From assembly GCF_900445235.1 (NCBI RefSeq), contig NZ_UFSM01000001.1, forward strand, positions 862,501 to 926,500: a DNA stretch of 64,000 nucleotides. The letters run 5' to 3'. Both the position numbers and the translations under genes were made by a program. Source of the DNA: Aminobacter aminovorans. Lineage in GTDB: Bacteria; Pseudomonadota; Alphaproteobacteria; Rhizobiales; Rhizobiaceae. Below the pieces are notes generated by a model that was given only the letters and a program-made list of their open reading frames with translations, did not search any database and had not been told where the DNA came from. Shown here in pieces: positions 20,403 to 28,680 of the stretch (positions are counted from its first letter, which is position 1; every line of letters begins with the position of its first letter).

Positions 20403-21668
20403 ATGTCGGAAGTCAGTCTTCTTGATCATGCCCTCGTGCGCCTCGACGAGGCGGCGAAACATCTGAACGTCGATGCCGATGTGATCGAGAAACTGAAATT
20501 CGCCCGCGAGACCACCAAGGCCCGCCTGATGATCCGCATGGACGACGGCTCGCGCAAATCCTTCATCGCCTGGCGCTGCCGCTATGATGACACGCGCGGG
20601 CCGACCAAGGGCGGCATCCGCTTCCATCCGGACTCGACCGCCGACGAGGTCGAGATGCTGGCCTTCTGGATGACCTTCAAATGCGCTGTCATGAACCTGC
20701 CCTATGGCGGCGGCAAGGGTGCGGTGCAGGTTGATCCCCGCAAGCTGTCCAAAGCCGAGCTGGAACGCCTTTCCCGCGCCTACATGCAGGCATTCGCCCG
20801 CATCATCGGCCCTGACCGCGATATCCCGGCCCCTGACGTCTACACCAATTCGATGATCATGGGCTGGATGGCTGACGAGTACGCCCAGATCGTCGGTCAG
20901 GCCTCGCCCGCCGTCATCACCGGCAAGCCGCTGGCGCTCGGCGGCTCGCTCGGCCGTGGTGACGCCACCGCGCGCGGCGGTTTCTATCTCGTCCGCCACC
21001 TTGCCGACGAGCTTGGGCTGAAGGGCAGCCTGCGCATTGCCGTTCAGGGCTTTGGCAACGCCGGCCAGCACATTGCGCGCCTGCTTGCCTCCGATGGTCA
21101 CAAGATCGTTGCGGTCTCCGATTCCGAAGGTGCGGTGCAGGCCGCGGATGGGCTCGACCTCGACCGCCTGTTCGTTGCCAAGGAGAGCGGCCGGTCGGTC
21201 GTCACCACCGCCGGCCATGGCGGCCATCAGCTGCTCGAAGGCAACGCGCTCGTCGGCGTTGCGTGCGACATACTGGTGCCGTCGGCGCTGGAAAACATGA
21301 TCCGCATCGACAATGCCGACAGCGTCAAGGCGCGGATCGTGCTCGAACTCGCCAATGGTCCGGTCACCTCGGAAGCCGACGCCGTCCTGGAACAGAAGGG
21401 CATCGTCGTCCTGCCCGACATCCTGGCCAATGCCGGCGGTGTCACCGTTTCCTATTTCGAATGGGTGCAGAACCGCCAGGGCTATTACTGGCCGGTCGAG
21501 GAGATCCACGACCGGCTGCGCACCATCATGGAACGCGAGGGCCGCGCCATCTGGGACGTCGCCAAGGCCAAGGGCGTTTCTGTGCGCACCGCAGCCTACG
21601 TCCATGCGCTCGCGCGCCTTGGCGAGGCGATCGAAGCTCACGGCACGCAGAACTACTTCGCGAGCTGA
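20403..21668 (+). CDS. gdhA: Glutamate dehydrogenase (Glu/Leu/Phe/Val family)
   Basis: A 421-residue cytoplasmic enzyme that oxidatively deaminates glutamate to 2-oxoglutarate and ammonia, or the reverse. The dimerisation/substrate domain has KGGIRFHP (from residue 69) and PYGGGKGAV (from 100; catalytic Lys105), then GPDRDIPAPDVYTN. The Rossmann half has AVQGFGNAGQHIARLL and the NAD-type acidic turn VSDSEG. Late conserved elements include ANGPVTSEAD and LPDILANAGGVTVSYFEW. The start has AGGAA 7 bases upstream. The family also contains leucine and phenylalanine dehydrogenases. The GPDRDIPAPD motif and length favour glutamate; cofactor choice is not settled. Confidence 0.87.
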   Translation: MSEVSLLDHALVRLDEAAKHLNVDADVIEKLKFARETTKARLMIRMDDGSRKSFIAWRCRYDDTRGPTKGGIRFHPDSTADEVEMLAFWMTFKCAVMNLPYGGGKGAVQVDPRKLSKAELERLSRAYMQAFARIIGPDRDIPAPDVYTNSMIMGWMADEYAQIVGQASPAVITGKPLALGGSLGRGDATARGGFYLVRHLADELGLKGSLRIAVQGFGNAGQHIARLLASDGHKIVAVSDSEGAVQAADGLDLDRLFVAKESGRSVVTTAGHGGHQLLEGNALVGVACDILVPSALENMIRIDNADSVKARIVLELANGPVTSEADAVLEQKGIVVLPDILANAGGVTVSYFEWVQNRQGYYWPVEEIHDRLRTIMEREGRAIWDVAKAKGVSVRTAAYVHALARLGEAIEAHGTQNYFAS

Positions 21669-21677
21669 TCCAATCGT

Positions 21678-21712
21678 ATATGCCGCCGGACCGTCTCGGT
21701 CCGGCGGCATAT
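21678..21712 (+). terminator. Strong hairpin after glutamate dehydrogenase
   Basis: A perfect 15-bp stem (ATATGCCGCCGGACC at 21678-21692 with its complement at 21698-21712) and a 5-base loop begin nine bases after the stop. No long T-tract follows, so termination may be weak, factor-assisted, or the hairpin may mainly protect the 3' end. Confidence 0.65.
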
Positions 21713-21736
21713 GTCCATTGCTGGCTGCGTCCTTCA

Positions 21737-21752
21737 TGCATCCATGGATGCA
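21737..21752. promoter_or_regulatory. Perfect 16-bp palindrome upstream of LysE exporter
   Basis: TGCATCCATGGATGCA is fully self-complementary and lies about 112 bases before the LysE-type exporter start, just after the glutamate dehydrogenase hairpin. It has the form of a homodimer operator. No regulator gene is adjacent, so its binder is unknown. Confidence 0.4.
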
Positions 21753-21864
21753 CGATACTCTGGCCTGCTATTTTCCGGTTGAAGCGATGATTGGGTGCGG
21801 ATAGGGCTGTTGCCTGAAATCCCCCTGCAACCCTTGCCCTTCAGGCAGATCCGGCGGCCCGACA

Positions 21865-22506
21865 ATGTCCTTCATCCCCGATTGGTCGACCATCATCCAG
21901 TTCGCGATCGCAACCTTCATAATTGCGATCACGCCCGGACCGGATATGACCCTGTTCGTGGGCCGTGCGCTGTCGGAAGGCCGCAAGGCGGGTTTTGCCT
22001 GCATGGCAGGCGCGATGACCGGCATCGTCTTCCACACCACGCTGGTGGCGCTGGGCCTGTCGGCGCTGATCGTCGCTTCGCCGCAAGCCTTCATGGCGCT
22101 CAAGATCGTCGGCGCCGGTTATCTGGTCTGGCTCGCCTTCCAGGCGCTTACCAAGGGCTCGGCGTTTTCGCCCGACACCACCAAGCGCGCGCCGCGCTCG
22201 GTGTTCCAGAACTGGGCGACCGGGCTGGGCATCAACCTGCTCAACCCGAAGATCATCCTGTTCTTCATGACCTTCCTGCCGCAGTTCGTCTCGGCCCACG
22301 ACAGCAATGCGCCGGGCAAGCTGTTCTTCCTGGGGGCAATGTTCATCATTCTGTCATTGCCGGTCACTGCCCCGATGGTGATTGCCGCCGACAAGTTTGC
22401 CGGCCTGCTCAGGAAGAGCCCGCGCGTGACGCGCATCGTCGACTATCTGTTCGCCGGCGTATTCTCGGCCTTTGCGCTGAAGATCCTCACGGCGCAGGCG
22501 AAGTAG
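21865..22506 (+). CDS. LysE/RhtB-family amino acid exporter
   Basis: An inner-membrane exporter of 213 residues with about six transmembrane helices. The family signature ITPGPDMTLFVGRALSEGRKAG starts near residue 22, and GINLLNPKIILFFMTFLPQF near 125 is the second conserved block. Members export amino acids such as lysine, threonine or homoserine lactone. The position after glutamate dehydrogenase suggests an amino-acid role but does not identify the substrate. The start at 21865 is the only ATG before the conserved N-terminus. Its 3' end overlaps the convergent membrane-protein gene by 20 bases. Confidence 0.85.
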   Translation: MSFIPDWSTIIQFAIATFIIAITPGPDMTLFVGRALSEGRKAGFACMAGAMTGIVFHTTLVALGLSALIVASPQAFMALKIVGAGYLVWLAFQALTKGSAFSPDTTKRAPRSVFQNWATGLGINLLNPKIILFFMTFLPQFVSAHDSNAPGKLFFLGAMFIILSLPVTAPMVIAADKFAGLLRKSPRVTRIVDYLFAGVFSAFALKILTAQAK

Positions 22507-22954
22507 AACTGTCCCTGAGCGCACCGGCGAAGCGGCCGGTGACGAACCAGTAAGCAATGCCGCCGATCAGGCCGCTGCCGATGATCGAGACCGGCCAGAG
22601 CGGATCGCGATAGGCGAAGCCGCCATCGCCGCTCTGGTAGGCAATGCCGATGAAGACCAGGGCAACGAAGCCACCGGCAAGGGCGTAGAACAGCCAGTCG
22701 CGCTTGCCGAGCAACTCGGCCAGCAGCATGACGACTATTGCCGGCACGAAGCCGAAATAGGCGACGAAAAGCGCGATGAAGGGGATGGTGAAGACCATCG
22801 AACCGCTTGCCACCTCGGGCGGTATGTCGGCGGATATGAGGCCAGCGACACCCAGGAAGACCACGTTGAGGAAGGCGCTGGCGGCCAGCGATGCCGCAGC
22901 ATAGCCCAGCACCATGTGGGCGAACTTGCCGAGATAGACGAGGACGCGGCTCAC
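22487..22954 (-). CDS. Hypothetical integral membrane protein
   Basis: A 155-residue protein I do not recognise. It has four strongly hydrophobic segments at about 15-40, 52-76, 88-106 and 119-140, and a short polar C-terminus, so it should be an inner-membrane protein. The stretch [27 protein letters not shown] is typical of small uncharacterised membrane proteins in Rhizobiales. Its start overlaps the rlmN stop as ATGA, so it is cotranscribed with and translationally coupled to rlmN. The 3' end overlaps the LysE exporter gene tail to tail. Confidence 0.75.
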   Translation of the reverse strand: MSRVLVYLGKFAHMVLGYAAASLAASAFLNVVFLGVAGLISADIPPEVASGSMVFTIPFIALFVAYFGFVPAIVVMLLAELLGKRDWLFYALAGGFVALVFIGIAYQSGDGGFAYRDPLWPVSIIGSGLIGGIAYWFVTGRFAGALRDSSTSPAP

Positions 22955-24186
22955 GCCTCGCCGTGTCCCGCAATCATCATCGCCTCGAGCGCCAGGCGCT
23001 CGCTCTTTTTCATGCGCTCAGATTCCGATTTGAGCTGGCCGCAGGCGGCGAGGATGTCGCGGCCGCGCGGGGTGCGGATTGGCGAGGCATAGCCGGCATT
23101 GTTGATGTAGTCGGCGAACTTCTCGATCGTTTCCCAGTCCGAGCACTGGTAGTTGGTACCGGGCCAGGGGTTGAACGGGATCAGGTTGATCTTAGCCGGC
23201 ACACCCTTGAGCAGTTTGACCAGTGCCTTGGCGTCCTCAAGGCTGTCGTTGACGTCCTTCAACATCACATATTCGAAGGTGATGCGGCGGGCATTCGACA
23301 GGCCGGGATAGTTGCGGCAGGCGTCGATCAGCTCTTTGAGCGGATACTTCTTGTTGATCGGCACGAGCAGGTCGCGCAGATCGTCGTTGGTGGCGTGCAG
23401 CGAGATCGCCAGCATGACGCCGATTTCTTCGCCGGTGCGGAAGATTTCGGGCACGACACCAGACGTCGACAGCGTGATGCGGCGCTTGGACAGCGCCAGG
23501 CCGTCCCCATCAGACGCAATCAGCAGGGCCTTCTTCACCGCCTCGAAATTGTAGAGCGGCTCGCCCATGCCCATCATGACGATGTTGGAGATTTTCCGTC
23601 CCTCGGCCGGCACGATGGCGCCGGCGGGGGTGTTGCGGTCGGGGAAATCGCCGAGCCGGTCGCGCGCCGTCATCAGCTGCGTCAGGATTTCTTCCGCCGT
23701 CAGGTTGCGCACCAGCTTCTGCGTGCCGGTGTGGCAGAACGAGCAGGTCAATGTGCAGCCGACCTGGGACGAGATGCACAGCGTGCCGCGGCCTTCCTCG
23801 GGAATGTAGACGGTCTCGATCTCGACCGGACGGCCGGCTCCGCGTGGCGGAAAGCGGAACAGCCACTTGCGCGTGCCGTCGGATGAAATCTGCTCCTCGA
23901 CGATCTCGGGTCGCGCAATGGTGAAATGCTTGGCCAGTTCGGCACGCAGGTCCTTGGAGATGTTGAACATGTCGGCGAAGTCGGAGACGCCGCGGACATA
24001 CAGCCAGTGCCAGAGCTGCTGGACGCGCATCTTGGCCTGGCGTTCGGGGACGACGCCGGAGCTGACGAGCGCTTCGGCAAGCTCTGCGCGGGTGAGGCCG
24101 ATCAGCTCGCCCTTGACGGGCGCGGCTGCACGGGCGCGCAACGCGTCACGGGTAGCATCGGTGGTAAGGTCGAGCGAAAGGGTCAT
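22951..24186 (-). CDS. rlmN: 23S rRNA (adenine2503-C2)/tRNA methyltransferase, radical SAM
   Basis: A 411-residue enzyme that methylates C2 of A2503 in 23S rRNA and A37 of some tRNAs. The radical-SAM cluster motif [11 protein letters not shown] (CxxxCxxC) is near residue 145, with the accessory N-terminal domain before it ([16 protein letters not shown]). Later blocks are [29 protein letters not shown] and [17 protein letters not shown]. The C-terminal [15 protein letters not shown] carries the mechanistic cysteine of RlmN. The N-terminal extension (about 50 residues) is typical of rhizobial versions. It is the first gene of a two-gene unit with the small membrane protein. Confidence 0.93.
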   Translation of the reverse strand: MTLSLDLTTDATRDALRARAAAPVKGELIGLTRAELAEALVSSGVVPERQAKMRVQQLWHWLYVRGVSDFADMFNISKDLRAELAKHFTIARPEIVEEQISSDGTRKWLFRFPPRGAGRPVEIETVYIPEEGRGTLCISSQVGCTLTCSFCHTGTQKLVRNLTAEEILTQLMTARDRLGDFPDRNTPAGAIVPAEGRKISNIVMMGMGEPLYNFEAVKKALLIASDGDGLALSKRRITLSTSGVVPEIFRTGEEIGVMLAISLHATNDDLRDLLVPINKKYPLKELIDACRNYPGLSNARRITFEYVMLKDVNDSLEDAKALVKLLKGVPAKINLIPFNPWPGTNYQCSDWETIEKFADYINNAGYASPIRTPRGRDILAACGQLKSESERMKKSERLALEAMMIAGHGEA

Positions 24187-24330
24187 TCGGGCTCAGCTAG
24201 CTGTAGATATCGGCGAATGTAGGATTTTGGCGCGACATATCACAGGTCTGGCGCTGCGTCACGTTTTGGCGGCCATGCATTTGTGCCGCAGCTTTGCAGT
24301 CTGTTAGGCAATGGCTGGGATGCTGGCCCG

Positions 24331-24663
24331 ATGAGCAACATCCTCAACGTTGTCCTGGTGGTGCTCGCCGTCAATCTTGCGGCGTTCGCTGCCTTGTGGC
24401 GCGACAAGTACCTGGCCCGCGCCGGCGCCCGGCGCATCCCAGAGAAAACCCTGCTCTGGCTTGCCTTCGCCGGTGGCAGCCTGGGTGCCTTGTCGGCCCA
24501 GCACCTGTTCCGGCACAAGACCCGCAAGGAGCCGTTCCGATCGCGACTCTACACGATTGTCGTCGTGCATGTGGTCGCCATTGCCGTGCTCGCGATCTGG
24601 CTGATCGCGCCGCAATGGGCTTCGGGGCTGTTCGATGCGCTGAGCCGTCCGGCCTTATCCTAG
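24331..24663 (+). CDS. DUF1294 membrane protein
   Basis: A 110-residue small membrane protein with helices at about 5-25 and 78-98 and the DUF1294 core DKYLARAGARRIPEKTLLWL followed by GGSLGALSAQHLFRHKTRKE. The conserved DK-A--G--RIPE pattern and the K-R-K-F motif (HKTRKEPFR) identify the family, whose function is unknown. Some homologues carry an N-terminal cold-shock domain, absent here. The start is the ATG at 24331; upstream in-frame ATG at 24283 would add unlikely residues. The stop overlaps the convergent GNAT gene by four bases. Confidence 0.8.
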   Translation: MSNILNVVLVVLAVNLAAFAALWRDKYLARAGARRIPEKTLLWLAFAGGSLGALSAQHLFRHKTRKEPFRSRLYTIVVVHVVAIAVLAIWLIAPQWASGLFDALSRPALS

Positions 24664-25169
24664 GCGGAATATCCTTCAGCCCGTGGGTTCAGAATCAACC
24701 GGTAGCGTTGTTCCGGCCGGCCGGTGCGTTCATGCGGCACCGGTTTGCCCAGGCGGCGCCAGCGGAGACGTTGGTAAAGCTGGACGGCGCGATCGTTGTC
24801 TGAATACACCGCGAGCTCGGCTGCATCGTAACCGCGTTCGCGCAACAATACAGTGATGCCGGCCAGCAATTCGGCGGCTGCGCCCTTGCCCCAATGGTCC
24901 GGGTCGACGCCGACATAGTGGAGTTCGGCCACCTTGCCGTCGGGCATCGGTGCAATGGCGCCGAAGGCAACTGTGGTCCCGTCACCGGCCTCGGCAATTG
25001 CGAGCAGCGCCCGCTCGGAGCTGTCGAGCACGCTCGAGATGACCGGCCGGGCTTCATCAAGCGTCGCAACGTCGGGATCGTTGTCGCGGGCCGCAGTAGC
25101 GCGCGCCCAGACGATCGCGGCCCGGTCAAGATGGGTTTTGGTGCCGTCGATGATCCTGTGCGTCTTCAG
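24660..25169 (-). CDS. GNAT acetyltransferase, apparently with a non-ATG start
   Basis: A GNAT-fold N-acetyltransferase. The acetyl-CoA core is VAELHYVGVDPDHWGKGAAAELL (Q/R-x-x-G-x-G/A variant), followed by ELAVYSDNDRAVQLYQRLRWRR. The first usual start codon in frame (GTG at 25031) would cut off the first strands. The coherent frame continues upstream (THLDRAAIVWARATAARDN, then VATLDEARPVIS) to a CTG at 25169 with GGGAG seven bases upstream, giving 169 residues, normal for the family. I therefore annotate the CTG start with reservation. A GTG start would give a 123-residue protein. The substrate is unknown. Confidence 0.65.
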   Translation of the reverse strand: MKTHRIIDGTKTHLDRAAIVWARATAARDNDPDVATLDEARPVISSVLDSSERALLAIAEAGDGTTVAFGAIAPMPDGKVAELHYVGVDPDHWGKGAAAELLAGITVLLRERGYDAAELAVYSDNDRAVQLYQRLRWRRLGKPVPHERTGRPEQRYRLILNPRAEGYSA

Positions 25170-25242
25170 ATCCTGGCTCCCATTGCGAAAAAGCCGGGCG
25201 ATCGGACCGCCCGGCCTTCTGAAACCTGTGTTGCGCCTGCGC

Positions 25243-25746
25243 TTACTTGCAGGTGGTGATCGACGTCAGTGCCGCCGATATGCCCTTGAGCGAAAAGACG
25301 TAGTTGGTCGGGTTCCCGCGGCCTGATTTGGCCGAAACCTTCATGTCGGTGCCACCCTTCATGGCGGCGATCAGCGCCGGCTCTTCGGCGGCATTCTCGA
25401 CCCACGCCGATTTGCCCTTGGTGAACATCGAAAACGACTTGTCGCCGATGGTGACGGAGACCTTGGAGTTTTCCTGGAAATTGTAGCCGGCAATGAACTG
25501 CGGTTCGAAGGAAACCTTCTGGCCGGGGCGCTGGCTGACGAAGAAGAACATGTCGCCATGGTCGAGCGTCGGCGGCTGCTTGTCGGTCGGCACCGTCAGC
25601 ACGTAGCAGACCTTGCCGTTCTGGGCCTGGTAGCTGTAGGTGCCCCAGGCGTTGTGCTGGCCGATCTTTGTCGCCGACTGGGCGAGCGCCGGCATTGCCG
25701 ACACTGCAAGCACCAGACCCGAAATTGTAGCTATCAAACCGCGCAT
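25243..25746 (-). CDS. Invasion associated locus B (IalB) family protein
   Basis: A periplasmic protein of 167 residues with a clear signal peptide (LIATISGLVLAVSAMPALAQ, cleavage after ALA-Q near residue 22). The mature part has IGQHNAWGTYSYQAQNGKVC, the region usually W-x(n)-C in IalB proteins, then FFFVSQRPG and a C-terminal cysteine (SITTCK). Two cysteines could form a disulfide. IalB was named in Bartonella for erythrocyte invasion. In free-living and symbiotic Rhizobiales the paralogues have no defined role. The gene stands alone, with about 240 bases of featureless DNA upstream. Confidence 0.75.
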   Translation of the reverse strand: MRGLIATISGLVLAVSAMPALAQSATKIGQHNAWGTYSYQAQNGKVCYVLTVPTDKQPPTLDHGDMFFFVSQRPGQKVSFEPQFIAGYNFQENSKVSVTIGDKSFSMFTKGKSAWVENAAEEPALIAAMKGGTDMKVSAKSGRGNPTNYVFSLKGISAALTSITTCK

Positions 25747-25987
25747 CGTTTTTCCTGTAGTTCAAATGGAGCGGGGCAGGCCGACTGCGCGCCCGCCCAT
25801 TCGCTTCATTTTGATTTAATCTGGGTTACCAAAGGGTGAATGCTTTGCAGAAAGGACATTCATCGTATGGAACCCCGCCAAACTGCCTGTCGTGGACAGG
25901 CGCCTTGTCCCTTCAGTGGTTTGAAGACCACGAAAACGGCAAGAGTTTGACTTTTCGTTTCAGGATGAAACAAGCGGGGCGCCGCCG

Positions 25988-26356
25988 TCATTGGTCCTGC
26001 GACAGCGCTTCCCTCGCGGCAAGGCGGTGAGCTGGTGTCATATGCGCCCTGACCGCCGCGATCGCCGCGGTCAGCACGGCGATGTCGTCGGTGAAGCCGA
26101 GACCCAGTATGACGTCGGGGATGGTGTCGACCGGCAGGACGAAATAGCCGAGCGCGGCCAGCAGGATACCCTTGGCGCGCAGCGGCGTATCCTTGTCCAG
26201 CGCGCAATAATAGGCCGCCACCACCTCTTCCATGAAGGGCACGTGGCGGGCAGCGCGCTTGGCGGTGCGCCAGAATTTCTCGCGCACCTCGGCTTCGCTT
26301 GCCGGAGCATCGTTGCTGCTGCCGCGAAAGCTGTCAAAGCCGGGGAACTTCACCAT
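25988..26356 (-). CDS. YkvA/DUF1232 family protein
   Basis: A 122-residue protein with the DUF1232 core near residues 45-95: VVAAYYCALDKDTPLRAKG, then LAALGYFVLPVDTIPDVILG and GFTDDIAVL. The Y-x-LxP-D-IPD pattern is diagnostic. The hydrophobic stretch may be membrane-associated. Function is unknown in this family. The start is the ATG at 26356; upstream sequence CAAAGGAGATTGTCTGG supplies a strong ribosome-binding site. It stands alone between the IalB-like gene and the pterin dehydratase gene, all on the minus strand. Confidence 0.8.
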   Translation of the reverse strand: MVKFPGFDSFRGSSNDAPASEAEVREKFWRTAKRAARHVPFMEEVVAAYYCALDKDTPLRAKGILLAALGYFVLPVDTIPDVILGLGFTDDIAVLTAAIAAVRAHMTPAHRLAAREALSQDQ

Positions 26357-26478
26357 CCAGACAATCTCCTTTGCCCGAACTCTATCTTCTGGCGCTTGCC
26401 GGAAACCTGTTTCGGTCTCCGGGTCAATGCGCGATCAAAGATGTGGGATGGTTCGGCCTCCGCTGCAAGATGCTGGAG

Positions 26479-26775
26479 TCAAGAACCGAAATAGCTGTTT
26501 ATGCGCTTGGCGAGCTTGAAATCCAGCTCGGTCAGCCCGCCGGCATCGTGGGTATTCAGTGTCACATCGACAGTCTTGTAGACGTTCGACCAGTCGGGAT
26601 GGTGGTCGAGCTGCTCCGCCGCCATGGCGACGCGGGTCATGAAGGCGAAGGCCTCGCTGAAGTTCTTGAACACGAAGCTGCGCTGCATCGACAGCCCGTC
26701 GGCGGCAAGTGTCCAGCCGCCGAGCGCATCGAGCGCTGACTTCAGCTCCTCTTGTCCAAGTTTCTCTCTGGCCAT
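26479..26775 (-). CDS. phhB: 4a-hydroxytetrahydrobiopterin dehydratase (PCD)
   Basis: A 98-residue protein with the complete pterin-4a-carbinolamine dehydratase signature: the catalytic AEQLDHHPDWSNVYKTVDV (histidines near 59-60, with the E-x-x-x-HHP-x-W pattern), SFVFKNFSEAFAFMTRVA before it and LNTHDAGGLTELD after. It regenerates the pterin cofactor of aromatic amino acid hydroxylases or acts in molybdopterin-related metabolism; some rhizobia use it only for the latter. No hydroxylase gene is in the window. It is divergent from the phosphatase gene with about 49 bases between the starts. Confidence 0.88.
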   Translation of the reverse strand: MAREKLGQEELKSALDALGGWTLAADGLSMQRSFVFKNFSEAFAFMTRVAMAAEQLDHHPDWSNVYKTVDVTLNTHDAGGLTELDFKLAKRINSYFGS

Positions 26776-26824
26776 TTCATGCTCCCGTGATATGCGAAGT
26801 GTTCACCAGCATAGCGCGGGATCC

Positions 26825-27343
26825 ATGAGCGAGAAGCCGGTAAAATCAATTCTCTTCGTTTGCCTCGGCAACATTTGCCGTTCGCCGCTGGCCGAAGGCG
26901 TGTTTCGGGCCGTGCTCAGCGAACGCGGGCTGGATGGCGAATACACAATCGACTCTGCGGGCACCGGCGGCTGGCACGCGGGTTCGGCGCCGGATCCGCG
27001 TTCGATTGCGGTTGCGGCCGAGCATGGCATCGACATCACCGCCCAGCAGGCCCGCAAGGTGGTGGCGCGCGATTTCGAGCGCTTCGACCTGATCCTCGGC
27101 ATGGACCGCTCCAATGTCGACGATCTCAGGGCGCTTGCGCCGGCGGGCTCCGGCGAGCGTGTCGAGCTTTTCATCGGCCCGGCCGTGGGTGGACCGCAGG
27201 ACGTGCCCGATCCCTATTATGGCGGTGAAGACGGGTTCGCTGCGGTCTACCGCATGATCCGTGATGCTTCCGAGGCGCTTGCCGACCGGCTGGCGGCGCG
27301 GGCATCCGCGCCGTTCAGTGGCCAGGCTTCCTCGACGATGTAG
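26825..27343 (+). CDS. Low-molecular-weight protein tyrosine phosphatase
   Basis: A 172-residue phosphatase. The P-loop CLGNICRSP (C-x5-R) begins at residue 14 (VCLGNICRSPLAEGVF), and the general-acid DPYYGG near residue 134 is intact (DVPDPYYGGEDGF). Members dephosphorylate tyrosine on cytoplasmic proteins or act in polysaccharide export control when paired with tyrosine kinases; none is nearby. I chose the ATG at 26825 because the P-loop normally sits about 12 residues in. The frame is open further upstream inside the divergent gene. The last 97 bases overlap the convergent thpR gene. Confidence 0.88.
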   Translation: MSEKPVKSILFVCLGNICRSPLAEGVFRAVLSERGLDGEYTIDSAGTGGWHAGSAPDPRSIAVAAEHGIDITAQQARKVVARDFERFDLILGMDRSNVDDLRALAPAGSGERVELFIGPAVGGPQDVPDPYYGGEDGFAAVYRMIRDASEALADRLAARASAPFSGQASSTM

Positions 27344-27843
27344 GGGCCGCCGCCGACCGAGTCGCGCGACGACATCAAAACGAAACGGCCGACGCGGAAA
27401 GGCACGGTGGCGAAATTGCCGCGTGCCGACAGATAGTGCGCGACGTCGAGCGGGCTGGTGTTCCTGAGCCGAGCCAGGGTGACATGCGGCGTGAATTTGC
27501 GCGGATCGGACGGCAGACCGAGGCGCTTGCTGATGCGCTCGATCTCGGCCTGTAGCGCATTCATCTCCGGCGAGGGTGTGACGCCGGCCCAGACCGCGTG
27601 CGGCTTTTTCTGACCGAAGGCGCCGACTCCTGAAAGCGTGAGCTGGAAGCTCGGACGGTCGACACGGTCGAGTGCTTCGACGATCTCGTCGGCGACGTGG
27701 CCTTCGATGTCGCCGAAGAAACGCAAGGTGAGGTGATAGTTTTCGACATCGATCCAGCGGGCGCCTGGCAGGCCGCCCCTGAGCAGCGACAGCGATAAGG
27801 CGGCATCACGCGGAATTTCGAGGGCGGTGAAAAGTCGCGGCAT
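27247..27843 (-). CDS. thpR: RNA 2',3'-cyclic phosphodiesterase (LigT/ThpR)
   Basis: A 198-residue 2H phosphoesterase. The two catalytic motifs are HLTLRFFGDI (near residue 37) and HVTLARL (near 122), each H-x-T/x. PRLFTALEIP at the N-terminus is the usual beginning. The family opens 2',3'-cyclic phosphate ends of RNA in vitro; its role in vivo is unclear. The C-terminal about 25 residues (ADARAASRSASASEASRIMR) are low-complexity and lie in the 97-base overlap with the phosphatase gene, so the tail may be a recent read-through extension. Confidence 0.86.
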   Translation of the reverse strand: MPRLFTALEIPRDAALSLSLLRGGLPGARWIDVENYHLTLRFFGDIEGHVADEIVEALDRVDRPSFQLTLSGVGAFGQKKPHAVWAGVTPSPEMNALQAEIERISKRLGLPSDPRKFTPHVTLARLRNTSPLDVAHYLSARGNFATVPFRVGRFVLMSSRDSVGGGPYIVEEAWPLNGADARAASRSASASEASRIMR

Positions 27844-27983
27844 GGCCAGGCTCCCTTCCTCGAATCGCAGTTCGTAGGGCTCAGCGAATCATCGATCGCT
27901 GCGCCGGGCAAGGGCTTTGTTCAGCGCCTGCTGTTTCGACCACGCAACGAAATCGGATGTGTTGCAACGATGCATGACGACGT

Positions 27984-28616
27984 TCATTTGCCGGCAATTG
28001 CCTTTTCGACAGTCGGCAGCGCCTTTGCGACCATGCGGTCGATACCTTCTGCTGTCGGGTGCATGCCGTCCTCCAAAAGCAGTTTCGGATCACCGGCGAC
28101 GCCGTCGAGAAAGAACGGATAAAGCGTCACGCGGTACTTCTCGGCCAGCCTCGGATAGATCGTGCCGAATTGTTCGCCATAAGCGTGACCGAGATTTGGC
28201 GCGGCAACCATGCCGGCCAGCAGCACCTCGATCGTTCGCTCCTGGAGCCGGGCAAGCATCTTGTCGAGGTTCTGTTCGACGAGCGCCGGGTCGATACCGC
28301 GCAGCATGTCGTTGGCGCCGAGTTCCAATATGACCAGTTGCGTTCCGTCGGGGACGGACCAGTCGAGCCGCGACAGGCCGCCGCTTGTGGTGTCGCCGGA
28401 GACGCCGGCATTGGTAATCACGACATCGTGACCATTGTTGCGTAGCGCCTTTTCAAGCTTTTCGGGAAAGCTCTCGCCGGGATTGAGGCCATATCCGGCC
28501 ATCAGGCTGTCGCCAAAGCCGACGATCTTGAATGGTTCGGCCCAAACCGGGGCAATGGTCGTGAAAACGGCAAGAGACGCTGCAAGGAATGCGAACGTCA
28601 GATGTTTCAATGCCAT
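27984..28616 (-). CDS. tesA: Arylesterase / lysophospholipase, SGNH hydrolase (TesA-like)
   Basis: A secreted or periplasmic esterase of 210 residues with a signal peptide (FAFLAASLAVFTTIAPVWAE, cleavage near residue 26). The SGNH blocks are all present: GFGDSLMAGYGL with the nucleophile serine (block I), NAGVSGDTTSGGL (block II glycine), ILELGANDMLRG (block III asparagine) and EDGMHPTAEG with the catalytic Asp-x-x-His (block V). It hydrolyses acyl esters or thioesters. It is divergent from the ABC pair ybbA-ybbP, a linkage conserved in many proteobacteria. Confidence 0.9.
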   Translation of the reverse strand: MALKHLTFAFLAASLAVFTTIAPVWAEPFKIVGFGDSLMAGYGLNPGESFPEKLEKALRNNGHDVVITNAGVSGDTTSGGLSRLDWSVPDGTQLVILELGANDMLRGIDPALVEQNLDKMLARLQERTIEVLLAGMVAAPNLGHAYGEQFGTIYPRLAEKYRVTLYPFFLDGVAGDPKLLLEDGMHPTAEGIDRMVAKALPTVEKAIAGK

Positions 28617-28680
28617 GTCTCAAAACCCATATGACGGAAAAATTCGCGTCTCTTTCACTTTCATATAGGACAGATTTGCC

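Noticed and set aside
25836..26030. Possible 64-codon small protein on the plus strand
   Set aside because: No ribosome-binding site, no family resemblance, and it overlaps the DUF1232 gene on the other strand.
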